Positions 32,743 to 41,286 of a stretch of DNA of 58,498 bases are shown here, one piece after another (position 1 is the first letter of the stretch; each line of letters begins with the position of its first letter). The stretch is from the NCBI RefSeq assembly GCF_000717245.1, contig NZ_JNYQ01000020.1:1-58498 (forward strand). The letters run 5' to 3'. A program made the position numbers and the translations under genes. Below the pieces are notes generated by a model. The model saw nothing but the letters and a program-made list of their open reading frames with translations, did not search any database and had not been told where the DNA came from. This stretch comes from Kitasatospora papulosa (GTDB lineage Bacteria; Actinomycetota; Actinomycetes; Streptomycetales; Streptomycetaceae).

Positions 32743-32788
32743 ACGCTAAGGAGCGGTGCCCGGGGTGGCCCACCCCTACGTGCCCCTA
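32743..32788 (-). promoter_or_regulatory. Pathway promoter B (P450-ferredoxin operon)
   Basis: Read on the minus strand: TAGGGG (32788-32783), 4 bp, TAGGGG (32778-32773), 24 bp, then the -10 box TAGCGT (32748-32743). The repeats have a 10-bp pitch, exactly as at promoter C. Confidence 0.75.
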
Positions 32789-32842
32789 GCGGCGCGGCCC
32801 TCCGAGGGGTGCGGCCGTGGCGCCCGTCACTCCCCGTACCAC

Positions 32843-32888
32843 TAGGGGCGGTTAGGGGTCCGTCGAACGTCTGGGCGACGGTTAGCGT
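32843..32888 (+). promoter_or_regulatory. Pathway promoter C (starter-unit operon)
   Basis: TAGGGG at 32843-32848 and 32853-32858, 24 bp, then TAGCGT at 32883-32888. The -10 box is identical to that of promoter B. It drives the eight-gene operon starting at 33004. Confidence 0.78.
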
Positions 32889-33003
32889 CGGCTGCGGACC
32901 ACGGCGGAAGCACGGTTCGCCCCGCACCACACGCTCCGCGGTCCCGGCCGGATCTCCTGACCGGACGTCCGCCGCACTCCGCAGCCGACCAGAGGTGATC
33001 AGC

Positions 33004-33921
33004 GTGTCCCCGAAACCCAGTGCGCAGGGTCTCGTCCCCGGCGTCAAGGGCACCGTCCCCTTCGGGGAGTACCGGACCTGGTACCGCGTGACCGGGGAAC
33101 TCGGGGCGGGACGCCCCGCGGTCGTCGTCGTCCACGGCGGCCCCGGCAGTACGCACGACTACCTGCTGCCGCTCGCCCGCCTCGCCGAGGACGGATGGCC
33201 GGTCGTCCACTACGACCAGCTGGGCAACGGCGGCTCCACCCACCTCCCGGACAGCGCACCGGACTTCTGGACGGTCGACCTGTTCCTCGCCGAACTCGGC
33301 AATCTCGTCGAGGAACTGGGCATCGCCGACGACTACGTCCTGTTCGGCCAGTCCTGGGGCGGCCCGCTGAGCGCACAGCACGCGATGGGCCGCCCGCCCG
33401 GTCTCCGTGGCCTGGTCGTCGCCAACGCGCCCGCCTCGTACCCCATCTGGCTCCAGGAGATGGCCCGGCTGCGGGCCGCGCTGCCGCCGGACGTGCAGGC
33501 GGCCCTGCTGCGCCACGAGGCGGCCGGAACCTACGAGTCCGAGGAGTACCTGGCCGCGATGCGCGTCTTCTACGACCGCCACGTGTGCCGCCTCACCCCG
33601 TGGCCCCGCGACTTCCTCTCCTCCTTCATGGAGATCTACAACGACCCCACGGTCTACTACGCGATGAACGGCCCGACCGAGTTCCACGTGATCGGCTCCC
33701 TGAAGGACTGGTCGATCGTCGACGGACTGCACACCATCAGGACACCCACGCTGCTCCTGAGCGGACGTCACGACGAGGCCACCCCGGCCGTCGTCCAGCC
33801 CTACATGGACCGTGTCCCCGGGGCTCGCTGGGAGATCTTCGAGGAGTCCAGCCACCTGCCGCACCTGGAGGAGCCGGACCGGTTCTTCGAGGTGCTGACC
33901 GACTTCCTCGCCGGCCTGTGA
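33004..33921 (+). CDS. VinJ-type aminopeptidase (proline iminopeptidase family)
   Basis: A 305-residue alpha/beta hydrolase of the proline iminopeptidase family. The oxyanion motif is VVVHGGPGSTHDYLLPL, the nucleophile is in VLFGQSWGGPLSAQH, and the acid and His are in SGRHDEATP and EESSHLPHLEEP. In vicenistatin-type pathways VinJ removes the protecting amino acid from the finished polyketide chain so that the free amine can close the macrolactam. First gene of an eight-gene operon whose other members are all starter-unit genes. The start is GTG 33004, with AGAGGTGA at 32991 as ribosome site; GTG 32995 is an alternative. Confidence 0.88.
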   Translation: MSPKPSAQGLVPGVKGTVPFGEYRTWYRVTGELGAGRPAVVVVHGGPGSTHDYLLPLARLAEDGWPVVHYDQLGNGGSTHLPDSAPDFWTVDLFLAELGNLVEELGIADDYVLFGQSWGGPLSAQHAMGRPPGLRGLVVANAPASYPIWLQEMARLRAALPPDVQAALLRHEAAGTYESEEYLAAMRVFYDRHVCRLTPWPRDFLSSFMEIYNDPTVYYAMNGPTEFHVIGSLKDWSIVDGLHTIRTPTLLLSGRHDEATPAVVQPYMDRVPGARWEIFEESSHLPHLEEPDRFFEVLTDFLAGL

Positions 33922-33986
33922 CACGCCGCGCCACGACGCCGGTCCGGGCGTCGCAGACCACTGTGAGAGGAGGCGGGGACACCGCC

Positions 33987-34922
33987 ATGGCGTACGACAC
34001 CGCACTCGTCTTCCCCGGCATGGGCCCCGTCCCGTTCGCCGACGTGGGCCGCTTCATGGTGGCCCACCCCGTGGCCCGGGAGCTGGTCGCCGTCGCCGAC
34101 GACGCCCTCGGCTACTCCCTGGTGGACGCCTTCCGGTGCTCCGAGGGCGACTACTCGGAGGCCGCCCAGGTCGCCTTCTTCGTGAACTGCCTGGCCAGCG
34201 CGTACTGGGCGGTCGAGCACCTGGACGTCACCCCCGACATCGTGGCCGGTCCCAGCTTCGGGGAGAAGGCCGCCCTCGCCTACACCGGTGCCCTCGAACT
34301 GCCGGACGCGGTACGGCTCACCGCCGAGATCGCGCGGTGTCTCGAGTCGTACTTCGCCGCACACCACAAGGACATCGTCACCCTGTCCTTCGTCCGTGCC
34401 CCGAGCGAGGAACTGGACCCCATCCTCGCCGAGCTCGACGACGCCGGCGAGTGGCACGAGATCTCCTGCCACATCGACGACGGCTTCTGGATGGTCTCCC
34501 TGGCCGAACACCGTGTCGAGTGGCTGCGGGAGCGGCTGCGCGGCATCGGCAGCCTCCCCCTCTACACCATGCGTCCCCCCATGCACGCCTCGGTGTTCGC
34601 GCCGCTGCGCGCCAAGGCGGAACGCGAGGTCGTCTCGCGCTACACCTTCGCCGACCCCTCCCTGCCGGTCGTCGCCGACCAGGACGGCAGGCTGCTGCAC
34701 ACGGGCGAGGAACTGCGCACCATGCTGCTCGACGGCTTCGACCACGCCATGAACTGGCCGAGCGTCACCACGGCGCTGCGCGACGCCGGAGTCCGGCGCA
34801 TGTGCGTCGCCGGTCCCGACAGCCTCTTCGGCCGGGTCCCCCGTACCACCCGCACCTTCGAGGTCGTCGCCGCGCACCCGCGCCTGGCGATGACCCCCCG
34901 GCGCCGTACACGCGCCGCCTGA
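33987..34922 (+). CDS. VinK-type stand-alone acyltransferase
   Basis: A 311-residue malonyl-transferase-fold acyltransferase. N-terminal LVFPGMGPVPFADVGRFM corresponds to the FPGQG motif, the nucleophile is in VAGPSFGEKAALAY (GxSxG), and the catalytic His is in RPPMHASVFAPL in place of the usual HxFH. In VinK-type enzymes this active site accepts the dipeptidyl (aminoacyl-beta-aminoacyl) group from the discrete ACP and moves it to the loading ACP of the first PKS. Here those partners would be the ACP at 34959 and the N-terminal ACP of PKS1. The ATG at 33987 has a strong GAGAGGAGG ribosome site; 65 bp after the VinJ-like gene. Confidence 0.88.
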   Translation: MAYDTALVFPGMGPVPFADVGRFMVAHPVARELVAVADDALGYSLVDAFRCSEGDYSEAAQVAFFVNCLASAYWAVEHLDVTPDIVAGPSFGEKAALAYTGALELPDAVRLTAEIARCLESYFAAHHKDIVTLSFVRAPSEELDPILAELDDAGEWHEISCHIDDGFWMVSLAEHRVEWLRERLRGIGSLPLYTMRPPMHASVFAPLRAKAEREVVSRYTFADPSLPVVADQDGRLLHTGEELRTMLLDGFDHAMNWPSVTTALRDAGVRRMCVAGPDSLFGRVPRTTRTFEVVAAHPRLAMTPRRRTRAA

Positions 34923-34958
34923 ACCGTCCGATCCGCCCTATCCGCAGGAGGCACACCC

Positions 34959-35210
34959 ATGTGGGACGACCAGTTCGAACAGATACTCCGCACCTTCCTG
35001 CCGTTCCTGCCCCCGCAGGAGCCGCTGACCACCGACGACGAGCTGAAGGACCTCGGCCTGGACTCGCTGGGCATGGTCCAGCTGCTCGGCACGCTGGAGG
35101 ACGCCTACCAGGTGCGCTTCCGTGACAGCGCGCTGACCATGGGCACCTTCCGCAGCGCCGGCACGCTGTGGGAGACCGTCGAGGGCATGCTCCAGCGCAC
35201 CACGAGCTGA
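34959..35210 (+). CDS. VinL-type discrete acyl carrier protein
   Basis: An 83-residue stand-alone ACP. The phosphopantetheine Ser is in LKDLGLDSLGMVQLLGTLED. The C-terminal helix is FRSAGTLWETVEGML. It would carry the beta-amino acid during activation, decarboxylation and aminoacyl capping before transfer to PKS1. The ribosome site GCAGGAGG is directly upstream, and the next gene follows within 12 bp. Confidence 0.93.
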   Translation: MWDDQFEQILRTFLPFLPPQEPLTTDDELKDLGLDSLGMVQLLGTLEDAYQVRFRDSALTMGTFRSAGTLWETVEGMLQRTTS

Positions 35211-35222
35211 GGGACGGACCCC

Positions 35223-36803
35223 TTGGACGCCACCATGGACGGAACCCTGTCCGGACGGTTCCTGCGCGGGCTGGCCCTGGCGCCCGACCGGCCCGCGCTG
35301 CGGGCCGACGGCGCCGCCCTCACCTACCGCGAACTGCACGAGCGGGCCCTCCTGCTCGCCGGCTCCCTGCTCGCCGGCCTCCCCGGCCGGAAGCCCGCCG
35401 TGGGCGTGCTGGCCGGCAAGGGAGCGTCGGCGTACCCGAGCCTGCTGGCCGGCCTCTACAGCGGGGTCACCGTCGTCCCCCTGCAGCCGGCGTTCCCCGC
35501 CGCCCGCACCCGGCAGATGATCGAGGCCGCCGGAGTGGGCGCCCTGCTCGCCGACGACGACGCCCTGCCCGCGCTGACCGCGCTGCACGAGGACGGCCTC
35601 GACCTGCCCACCCTGTTCGCCCCCGGCGGGCAGCCGGGGCGGGCGCTCGCCGTCGACCCCGACAGCGCGCTCAAGGAACCGATGCCCGCCCGGCCGGACG
35701 ACATCGCCTACGTGCTCTTCACCTCCGGCTCCACCGGACGGCCCAAGGGTGTGCCGGTCACCCACGCCAACACCGCGCACTACTTCTCGCTGCTCGACGA
35801 GCGGTACGACTTCGGCCCCGAGGACGTCTTCTCGCAGACCTTCGACCTCAACTTCGACTGCGCGATGTTCGACCTGTTCTGCGCCTGGGGGGCCGGAGCC
35901 ACCGTCGTACCGGTCCCCGCGCGGGAGTACGCGCGCCTGCCCCGGTTCGTGGCCGAGCAGGGGGTGAGCGTGTGGTTCTCCACGCCCAGCGCGATCTCCC
36001 TGGTGCGGCGCACCGGCGGCCTCGCACCCGGTGCGCTGTCCCCGCTGCGCAGGAGCTTCTTCGCGGGGGAGGCGCTCAGCTGCCAGGACGCCGAGGACTG
36101 GGCGGCCGCGGCCCCCGGCACCGTGCTGGAGAACATCTACGGACCGACCGAGCTGACCGTCACGGTCACCGCGCACCGCTGGCAGCCGGGCCGGCGGCAC
36201 CTGCACGCGATGGTGCCGATCGGCGACGTGCACCCCGGGCACTCGGTGCTGCTGCTGGACGCCGAAGGCTCGCCGAGCACCACCGGTGAGGGCGAACTGT
36301 GTATCGCCGGACCCCAGTTGACCCCGGGCTACCTCGACCCGGCCGACGACACCGGACGCTTCCTGGAACGGGACGGCCTGCGCTACTACCGCACCGGCGA
36401 CCGGGTCCGCAGCACCGACGACGACGGCCTGCTCTACCTGGGCCGTCTGGACGCCCAGGTCCAGGTGCACGGCATCCGGACCGAACTGGCCGAGGTCGAC
36501 GCCGCGGTACGCACCTGCCCGGGCGTCGAGGACGCGGTGACCGTCGCCGTCCCCGTGGACGGCACCGTCGAACTCGCCGTCTTCCACACCGGCGAACCGG
36601 TGACGCCCGCCCGGCTCGCCCGTCACCTGCGGGAACTGCTGCCGGCCGCCGTCGTTCCCCGGGCCTACCACCACCTGGACGCGTTTCCGCTCAACCCCAA
36701 CCGCAAGACCGACCGCAGGAAGCTCACCTCCCGCGCCGCGGCCCTGCGACAGCAGCCCGCCGGAGCCGGGACCAGGACCCAAGGACGGCAGGAGTCGCAG
36801 TGA
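35223..36803 (+). CDS. VinM-type aminoacyl ligase (adenylate-forming)
   Basis: A 526-residue ANL-superfamily enzyme of the amino-acid adenylation type. A3 is VLFTSGSTGRPKGVPVTH, A5 is ENIYGPTELTVTVT, A7 YYRTGDRVR, A8 LDAQVQVHGIRTELAEVD and the late Lys NPNRKTDRRKL. There is no carrier domain. In vicenistatin-type pathways VinM adenylates an amino acid (L-alanine there) and joins it to the free amine of the beta-aminoacyl-ACP, giving a protected dipeptidyl starter. The amino acid used here cannot be read reliably. The start is probably TTG 35223, 5-6 nt after AGGGACGG; ATG 35235 is less well spaced. Its stop overlaps the next start as GTGA. Confidence 0.85.
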   Translation: MDATMDGTLSGRFLRGLALAPDRPALRADGAALTYRELHERALLLAGSLLAGLPGRKPAVGVLAGKGASAYPSLLAGLYSGVTVVPLQPAFPAARTRQMIEAAGVGALLADDDALPALTALHEDGLDLPTLFAPGGQPGRALAVDPDSALKEPMPARPDDIAYVLFTSGSTGRPKGVPVTHANTAHYFSLLDERYDFGPEDVFSQTFDLNFDCAMFDLFCAWGAGATVVPVPAREYARLPRFVAEQGVSVWFSTPSAISLVRRTGGLAPGALSPLRRSFFAGEALSCQDAEDWAAAAPGTVLENIYGPTELTVTVTAHRWQPGRRHLHAMVPIGDVHPGHSVLLLDAEGSPSTTGEGELCIAGPQLTPGYLDPADDTGRFLERDGLRYYRTGDRVRSTDDDGLLYLGRLDAQVQVHGIRTELAEVDAAVRTCPGVEDAVTVAVPVDGTVELAVFHTGEPVTPARLARHLRELLPAAVVPRAYHHLDAFPLNPNRKTDRRKLTSRAAALRQQPAGAGTRTQGRQESQ

Positions 36804-38326
36804 ACGGTCAACCCACAGCGCAGGCCCGCACCGACGCCCGGATACACGACCTGCTCGACGAGGCCACCGCCGAGCACCCCGACGCGGCGGCCGTCGCCGA
36901 CGCCACCGGGCGATGGACCTACCGGGAGCTCACCGCCTGGAGCCACGCCGCCGACGCGTGGCTCCAGGCCCAGGGCATCGGCCACGGCGACCGCGTCCTG
37001 GTCCAACTCGCCAGCACCCGTGAGCTCGTCGCCCTGCTGTACGGCGCCGCCCGCCGCGGCGCCGTCCTCGTCCCCGTCAACACGGGCATGAAGGACTACC
37101 ACCTCAGGGCCGTCGTCGAGAACTCCGAGCCGTCCCTGGTGGTCGTCGACGGCGCGGCCGTGTCCCGTGTCTCCGCGCTCGCCGGGCAGGTCACCGTCCT
37201 CGGCCTGGACGAGGTCTGGCCGGCGGTCACCGACCTGCGTGACAAGGAGGCCCGGGGCGACGGCGCCCCCGTCCACGCCGACGACCTCGCCGTCCTCGTC
37301 TACACGTCCGGCTCCACGGCGGCTCCCAAGGCCGTCGTCTGCCCGCACGGCAGGATGGTGTTCGCCACCGAGGCCATCAACCTCGAACTCGGCTACCGCC
37401 CCGACGACGTGGTCTTCTGCCGCTTCCCCATCTCCTGGGACTACGGCCTCTACAAGGTGCTGCTCACCGCGGCCGGCCGCAGCGAGATCGTCCTCGCCGA
37501 CGGCGAGTCCGACCTGGTGCTGCTGCGCCGCATCCGGGAGACCGGAGCCACCGTCGTCCCCATCGTGCCGTCCCTGGCCACCATGATCTGCGCGCTGGCC
37601 GAACGCGAACCCCGGCAGGACTCGACCGTCCGCATGTTCACCAACACCGGGGCCGCGCTGCCGAAGCCCACCGCCGACGGGCTCCGCACGGCCTTCCCCG
37701 GATCCGAGGTTGTCATCCAGTTCGGCCAGACCGAGTGCAAGCGCGTCTCCGTCCTGCCGCCCGACCAGCAGGACGCCCGGCCCGAGTCCGTCGGCCGTCC
37801 GCTGCCCGGCACGCGCGCCTTCACCGTCGACGACGACGGCAACACGCTGGGGCCCTGGCAGACCGGGGAGATCGTCGTCGAAGGCCCCCACGTGATGCCG
37901 GGCTACTGGCGTGCGCCCGAGCAGACCGCACGCGCCTTCCGCCCCTCGCCCGACGGCGGACTGCGCCTGCACACCGGCGACTTCGGGCACGTCGACGAGG
38001 ACGGATACCTGTACTACGAGGGCCGCCGGGACGACATGTTCAAGCACAAGGGCGTCCGTATGAGCACCACCGAGATCGAGGCCGCGGCCACGGACGTACC
38101 CGGTGTCCGCGCCGCCGCGGTCCTCCCGCCCGCCCCCGGCCGCGATCTCGCGGTCTTCGCCGAGGGCGGCATCGACCCGCACGTGCTGCTGCGCGAACTG
38201 TCCCTGCGGCTGGAGCCCGCGAAGGTACCCGGTGTCAGCCGTGTCGTCGACGAACTGCCGCTGACCGCGCACGGCAAGCACGACCGCAAGCAGCTCCTCA
38301 GCCTTCTGGAAGGAACCACGCCGTGA
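36800..38326 (+). CDS. VinN-type beta-amino acid / 3-methylaspartate adenylation enzyme
   Basis: A 508-residue ANL-superfamily ligase. A3 is VLVYTSGSTAAPKAVVCPHG, the pocket segment is FCRFPISWDYGLYKVLL, A5-region IQFGQTECKRVS, A7 LHTGDFGHVDEDGYLYYEGR and A8 KHKGVRMSTTEIE, with the final Lys in TAHGKHDRKQLL. VinN-type enzymes use an Asp in the pocket for the amine and, when acting on 3-methylaspartate, an Arg for the extra carboxylate; the Asp of SWDYG and the Arg of ECKRVS are plausible counterparts by position, which is inference. It would load the substrate on the discrete ACP. GTG start by GTGA overlap, with GCAGGAG upstream. Confidence 0.86.
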   Translation: MNGQPTAQARTDARIHDLLDEATAEHPDAAAVADATGRWTYRELTAWSHAADAWLQAQGIGHGDRVLVQLASTRELVALLYGAARRGAVLVPVNTGMKDYHLRAVVENSEPSLVVVDGAAVSRVSALAGQVTVLGLDEVWPAVTDLRDKEARGDGAPVHADDLAVLVYTSGSTAAPKAVVCPHGRMVFATEAINLELGYRPDDVVFCRFPISWDYGLYKVLLTAAGRSEIVLADGESDLVLLRRIRETGATVVPIVPSLATMICALAEREPRQDSTVRMFTNTGAALPKPTADGLRTAFPGSEVVIQFGQTECKRVSVLPPDQQDARPESVGRPLPGTRAFTVDDDGNTLGPWQTGEIVVEGPHVMPGYWRAPEQTARAFRPSPDGGLRLHTGDFGHVDEDGYLYYEGRRDDMFKHKGVRMSTTEIEAAATDVPGVRAAAVLPPAPGRDLAVFAEGGIDPHVLLRELSLRLEPAKVPGVSRVVDELPLTAHGKHDRKQLLSLLEGTTP

Positions 38327-39561
38327 CCGGCACCACCGACCTCGCCCGGCGCTTCGGCACCCCCTCCTACGTCTACGACCTGGACCGGGTCGCGGCGGCG
38401 CGGGACGACCTGTTCGCCGCACTGCCCGACGAGGTCGCCGTGTACTACGCGGCCAAGGCCAACCCGCACCCCGAGATCCTGCGCGAGATGCGGGCCGGCG
38501 GCCCCCGTGTCTGCCGTGCGGAGATCAGCTCCGTCGGAGAACTCGACGCCGTCCTGCGGGCCGGATTCGCCGGGGCCGAGATCCTGTACACCGGCCCCGG
38601 CAAGACCACCGAGGAACTGGCCGAGGCCATGACCCGGGGCGTGCGGACGTTCTCCGTGGAGTCGCCCGGCGACCTGCGGCACGTCGGCGACACGGCCGTG
38701 CAGCTCGGCATCACCGCGGACTGCCTGATCCGCGTCAACAACCCCACCGGAGCCGCCGCCACCAGCATTCGCATGACCGGGGTGCCCTCACAGTTCGGAT
38801 TCGACGGCGAGACCCTGCCCGGCCTCGCCGCGGAGCTGCGCGACGTACCCGGCACGACCATTGCCGGACTGCACTTCTTCCCGCTGAGCAACGCCAAGGA
38901 CGAGGCGAGCCTCATCGCCGAGTTCCGGCACACCATCGCCACCGCCGCCGCACTCCAGCGGGAGCTGGGCGTCGACTTCCGCATCGTCGACCTCGGCGGA
39001 GGCTTCGCCGCACCGTACGCGGTCCAGGGGAGGCGGCCGGTCTACGGCGAACTGCGCGAAGCCCTGGCCACGTCGCTCGACGAGCACTTCCCCGGCTGGC
39101 GCGACGGTGCCCCGCGCATCGCCTGCGAGTCGGGACGGTACCTGGTCGCCGACAGCGGCACCCTGCTCACCGGTGTCGTCAACGTCAAGGACAGCCGGGG
39201 CACCCGCTACGTCGTCCTCGACGCCGGCATCAACACCTTCGGCGGCATGTCCGGTCTCGGCCGCATCCTGCCGGTCTCCATCGAGCCCCACGAGTCCGTC
39301 GGCACCGACGGAGTCCCGGTCCAGCTCGCCGGACCGCTGTGCACGCCCGGCGACCTCCTCGGCCGTCAGGTCCCGCTGGCCGACCCGGCCCCCGGCGACC
39401 TGCTGACCGTCCCCAACGCCGGTTCCTACGGGCCCACCGCCAGCCTCCTGATGTTCCTCGGCAGGCCCGCCCCCACGGAGATCATCGTCCGCGGCGACGA
39501 CCTCGTCTCCGTGTCCCGTATCGAGCACACCCGAACCTACGAACACGGACAGGCCCTGTGA
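38323..39561 (+). CDS. VinO-type PLP-dependent decarboxylase (fold type III)
   Basis: A 412-residue protein of the ornithine/diaminopimelate decarboxylase family. The PLP Lys is in VYYAAKANPHPEIL; the glycine-rich phosphate loop is IVDLGGGFAAPYA; the second-domain active-site blocks are ACESGRYLVADSG, GPLCTPGDLL (catalytic Cys/Asp) and NAGSYGPTASL. In vicenistatin biosynthesis VinO decarboxylates 3-methylaspartyl-ACP to 3-aminoisobutyryl-ACP. With the mutase pair downstream, the same starter is expected here. GTG start by GTGA overlap with the ligase; its TGA overlaps the next ATG by one base. Confidence 0.88.
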   Translation: MTGTTDLARRFGTPSYVYDLDRVAAARDDLFAALPDEVAVYYAAKANPHPEILREMRAGGPRVCRAEISSVGELDAVLRAGFAGAEILYTGPGKTTEELAEAMTRGVRTFSVESPGDLRHVGDTAVQLGITADCLIRVNNPTGAAATSIRMTGVPSQFGFDGETLPGLAAELRDVPGTTIAGLHFFPLSNAKDEASLIAEFRHTIATAAALQRELGVDFRIVDLGGGFAAPYAVQGRRPVYGELREALATSLDEHFPGWRDGAPRIACESGRYLVADSGTLLTGVVNVKDSRGTRYVVLDAGINTFGGMSGLGRILPVSIEPHESVGTDGVPVQLAGPLCTPGDLLGRQVPLADPAPGDLLTVPNAGSYGPTASLLMFLGRPAPTEIIVRGDDLVSVSRIEHTRTYEHGQAL

Positions 39562-40010
39562 TGAGCAATCCCCTCACCCCCGCCCCCGGCGACCAGCCCG
39601 TCCTCGTGGCGGGCGGTATCTCCGACTCGCACACCTGGAACCTGGTCTACCTCCAGCTCCTCGTCGAGGAGCACGGCCACCGCGTGGTCAACCTCGGCCC
39701 CTGCGTCCCCGAGGACCTGCTGATCGGCGAGGCCCTCCTGCACGACCCCGCACTGATCGTCGTCAGCAGCGTCAACGGACACGGCTACCACGACGGCATG
39801 CGCACCGTGACCCGGCTGCGCGAGCACCCCGCCCTCGCCGACGTGCCCGTCGTCATCGGCGGCAAGCTCGGCATCGCCGGGCCCTGCGGCGACGAGGAGT
39901 CGGCCGCACTGCGCGCGGCCGGCTACGACGAGGTGTTCGAGGAGTCGGCCGACGGCATAGCGGCCTTCCGCCGGATGCTCGACGCCCTGCCCCAGCGGGC
40001 CCTGGTGTGA
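39561..40010 (+). CDS. VinH-type glutamate mutase, small cobalamin-binding subunit
   Basis: A 149-residue Rossmann-like B12-binding protein. The cobalamin ligand motif reads SDSHTWN (D22, H24), where GlmS has DxHxxG; the central block is LIVVSSVNGHGYHDGM and the third is VVIGGKLGI with the paired glycines. So Asp, His and GG are kept, while the Gly of DxHxxG is Asn and SxL is SSV. With the large subunit it would convert L-glutamate to (2S,3S)-3-methylaspartate using adenosylcobalamin. Overlaps the decarboxylase stop by one base and the large-subunit start as GTGA. Confidence 0.86.
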   Translation: MSNPLTPAPGDQPVLVAGGISDSHTWNLVYLQLLVEEHGHRVVNLGPCVPEDLLIGEALLHDPALIVVSSVNGHGYHDGMRTVTRLREHPALADVPVVIGGKLGIAGPCGDEESAALRAAGYDEVFEESADGIAAFRRMLDALPQRALV

Positions 40011-41260
40011 CCGGTGCCGGATTCGGCGCGTTCGTGCGCCGGGCCCACCACGCCGGCCGGCTGGTGGTGCAGCCCCGGATGGGAATGAGCAGCCCGCAGC
40101 GCATGCGCGCCGGGCTGCTCGCCACCCGGGACGCCGACGCGACGACCGTCGGCACCCTCACCCTGGACAGCTACACCCGGGTCGGCGACCTGGAGTCCGC
40201 GCAACTCGCCGTCCTCGAAGGGGTCGACCTCAACGGCTACCCGCTCGTGAGCCATGAGACGGCCACCACCCGGCGGGTCCTGGACGGCATCCACGGGCCG
40301 CAGTTCCCGGTGCAGGTGCGGCACGGCTCGGCGGCGCCCCAGCACATCTTCCGCGCGCTGACGGCCGTGGGACTGGACGCCTCCGAGGGCGGCCCCGTCT
40401 CCTACTGCCTCCCGTACGGCAGAGTCCCGTTGCGCGACTCCGTCGCCCACTGGACGGAGTCCTGCGAACACTTCGCCACGCTCCGCCGCACCGGAGCCGA
40501 ACCGCACCTGGAGACCTTCGGGGGATGCGTGCTCGGCCAGCTCTGCCCGCCCGGACTGCTCGTCGCGGTCAGTGTGCTCGAAGCGCTGTTCTTCCGCCGG
40601 CACGGAATCCGGAGCATTTCGGTGAGCTACGCCCAGCAGACGAATCGGCGTCAGGACTCCGAAGCGGTCGCGGCGTTACGCAGTCTGTGCACACGCTTCC
40701 TTTCGGACACCGAATGGCACGTGGTCGTCTACGCCTACATGGGATTGTTCCCGGAAACCGAACACGGCGCCCGACGACTGCTCGCCCAGGCCGCCGAACT
40801 GGCCGTCCAGAGCGGCTCCGAGCGCCTCATCGTGAAAACCGTCGCGGAATCCCGGCGCATTCCGTCGGTGGCGGAGAACGTGTCCGCCCTCGAACACGCC
40901 GCCGCGGTCGCCGCGCGCACCGTCCGGGACCCCCTGGAGGGCACCGGCACGGAGACGTACGCCGAGGCGTACGCCCTGGTCGACGCGGTGCTGAACCTGG
41001 ACGACGACCTCGGCACCGCACTGCTGAGGGCGTTCTCCGAGGGCCGGCTGGACGTGCCCTACTGCCTGCATCCCGACAATGCCGGACTGAGCCGGAGCTA
41101 TATCGCCGAGGACGGCCGGCTGTGCTGGTCCGACGTGGGAAAGATGCCGCTGTCCGGCGTCGTCGACGCCCGCCCGGCCCACACCGTCACCTCCTCGGAG
41201 CTGCTCGCCTCCCTGTCCTACGTCCGGCGTTCGTTCGACGACCACAACGCCCTTTCCTGA
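40007..41260 (+). CDS. VinI-type glutamate mutase, large catalytic subunit, with a TTA codon
   Basis: A 417-residue protein of the GlmE/methylaspartate mutase large-subunit family, shorter than the about 480 residues of clostridial GlmE. Typical segments are VVQPRMGMSSPQRMRAGLLA, VDLNGYPLVSHET, FPVQVRHGSAAPQHIFRAL, EGGPVSYCLPYGRVPL and the terminal LCWSDVGKMPLSG. It performs the radical carbon-skeleton rearrangement of glutamate with the small subunit encoded just before. The Leu in EAVAALRSLC is encoded by TTA (40676-40678), the only in-frame TTA I found in the window, so translation should depend on the bldA tRNA. Last gene of the operon, 91 bp before PKS1. Confidence 0.87.
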   Translation: MTGAGFGAFVRRAHHAGRLVVQPRMGMSSPQRMRAGLLATRDADATTVGTLTLDSYTRVGDLESAQLAVLEGVDLNGYPLVSHETATTRRVLDGIHGPQFPVQVRHGSAAPQHIFRALTAVGLDASEGGPVSYCLPYGRVPLRDSVAHWTESCEHFATLRRTGAEPHLETFGGCVLGQLCPPGLLVAVSVLEALFFRRHGIRSISVSYAQQTNRRQDSEAVAALRSLCTRFLSDTEWHVVVYAYMGLFPETEHGARRLLAQAAELAVQSGSERLIVKTVAESRRIPSVAENVSALEHAAAVAARTVRDPLEGTGTETYAEAYALVDAVLNLDDDLGTALLRAFSEGRLDVPYCLHPDNAGLSRSYIAEDGRLCWSDVGKMPLSGVVDARPAHTVTSSELLASLSYVRRSFDDHNALS

Positions 41261-41286
41261 GCGTGGGATTCGCCCCGTCGACCCCC

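Larger units (their letters stand above)
32644..33003. other. 360-bp divergent control region between the P450 and starter-unit operons
   Basis: No gene. It contains two outward-facing copies of the shared promoter architecture (B on the minus strand, C on the plus strand) whose repeats are about 55 bp apart. The two leaders are about 90 and 110 nt long. Confidence 0.75.

Noticed and set aside
31135..33003. A + strand extension of the VinJ-like gene through the P450 region
   Set aside because: Antisense to two clear P450 genes and crossing promoters B and C; the ribosome site at 32991 supports a start at 33004.
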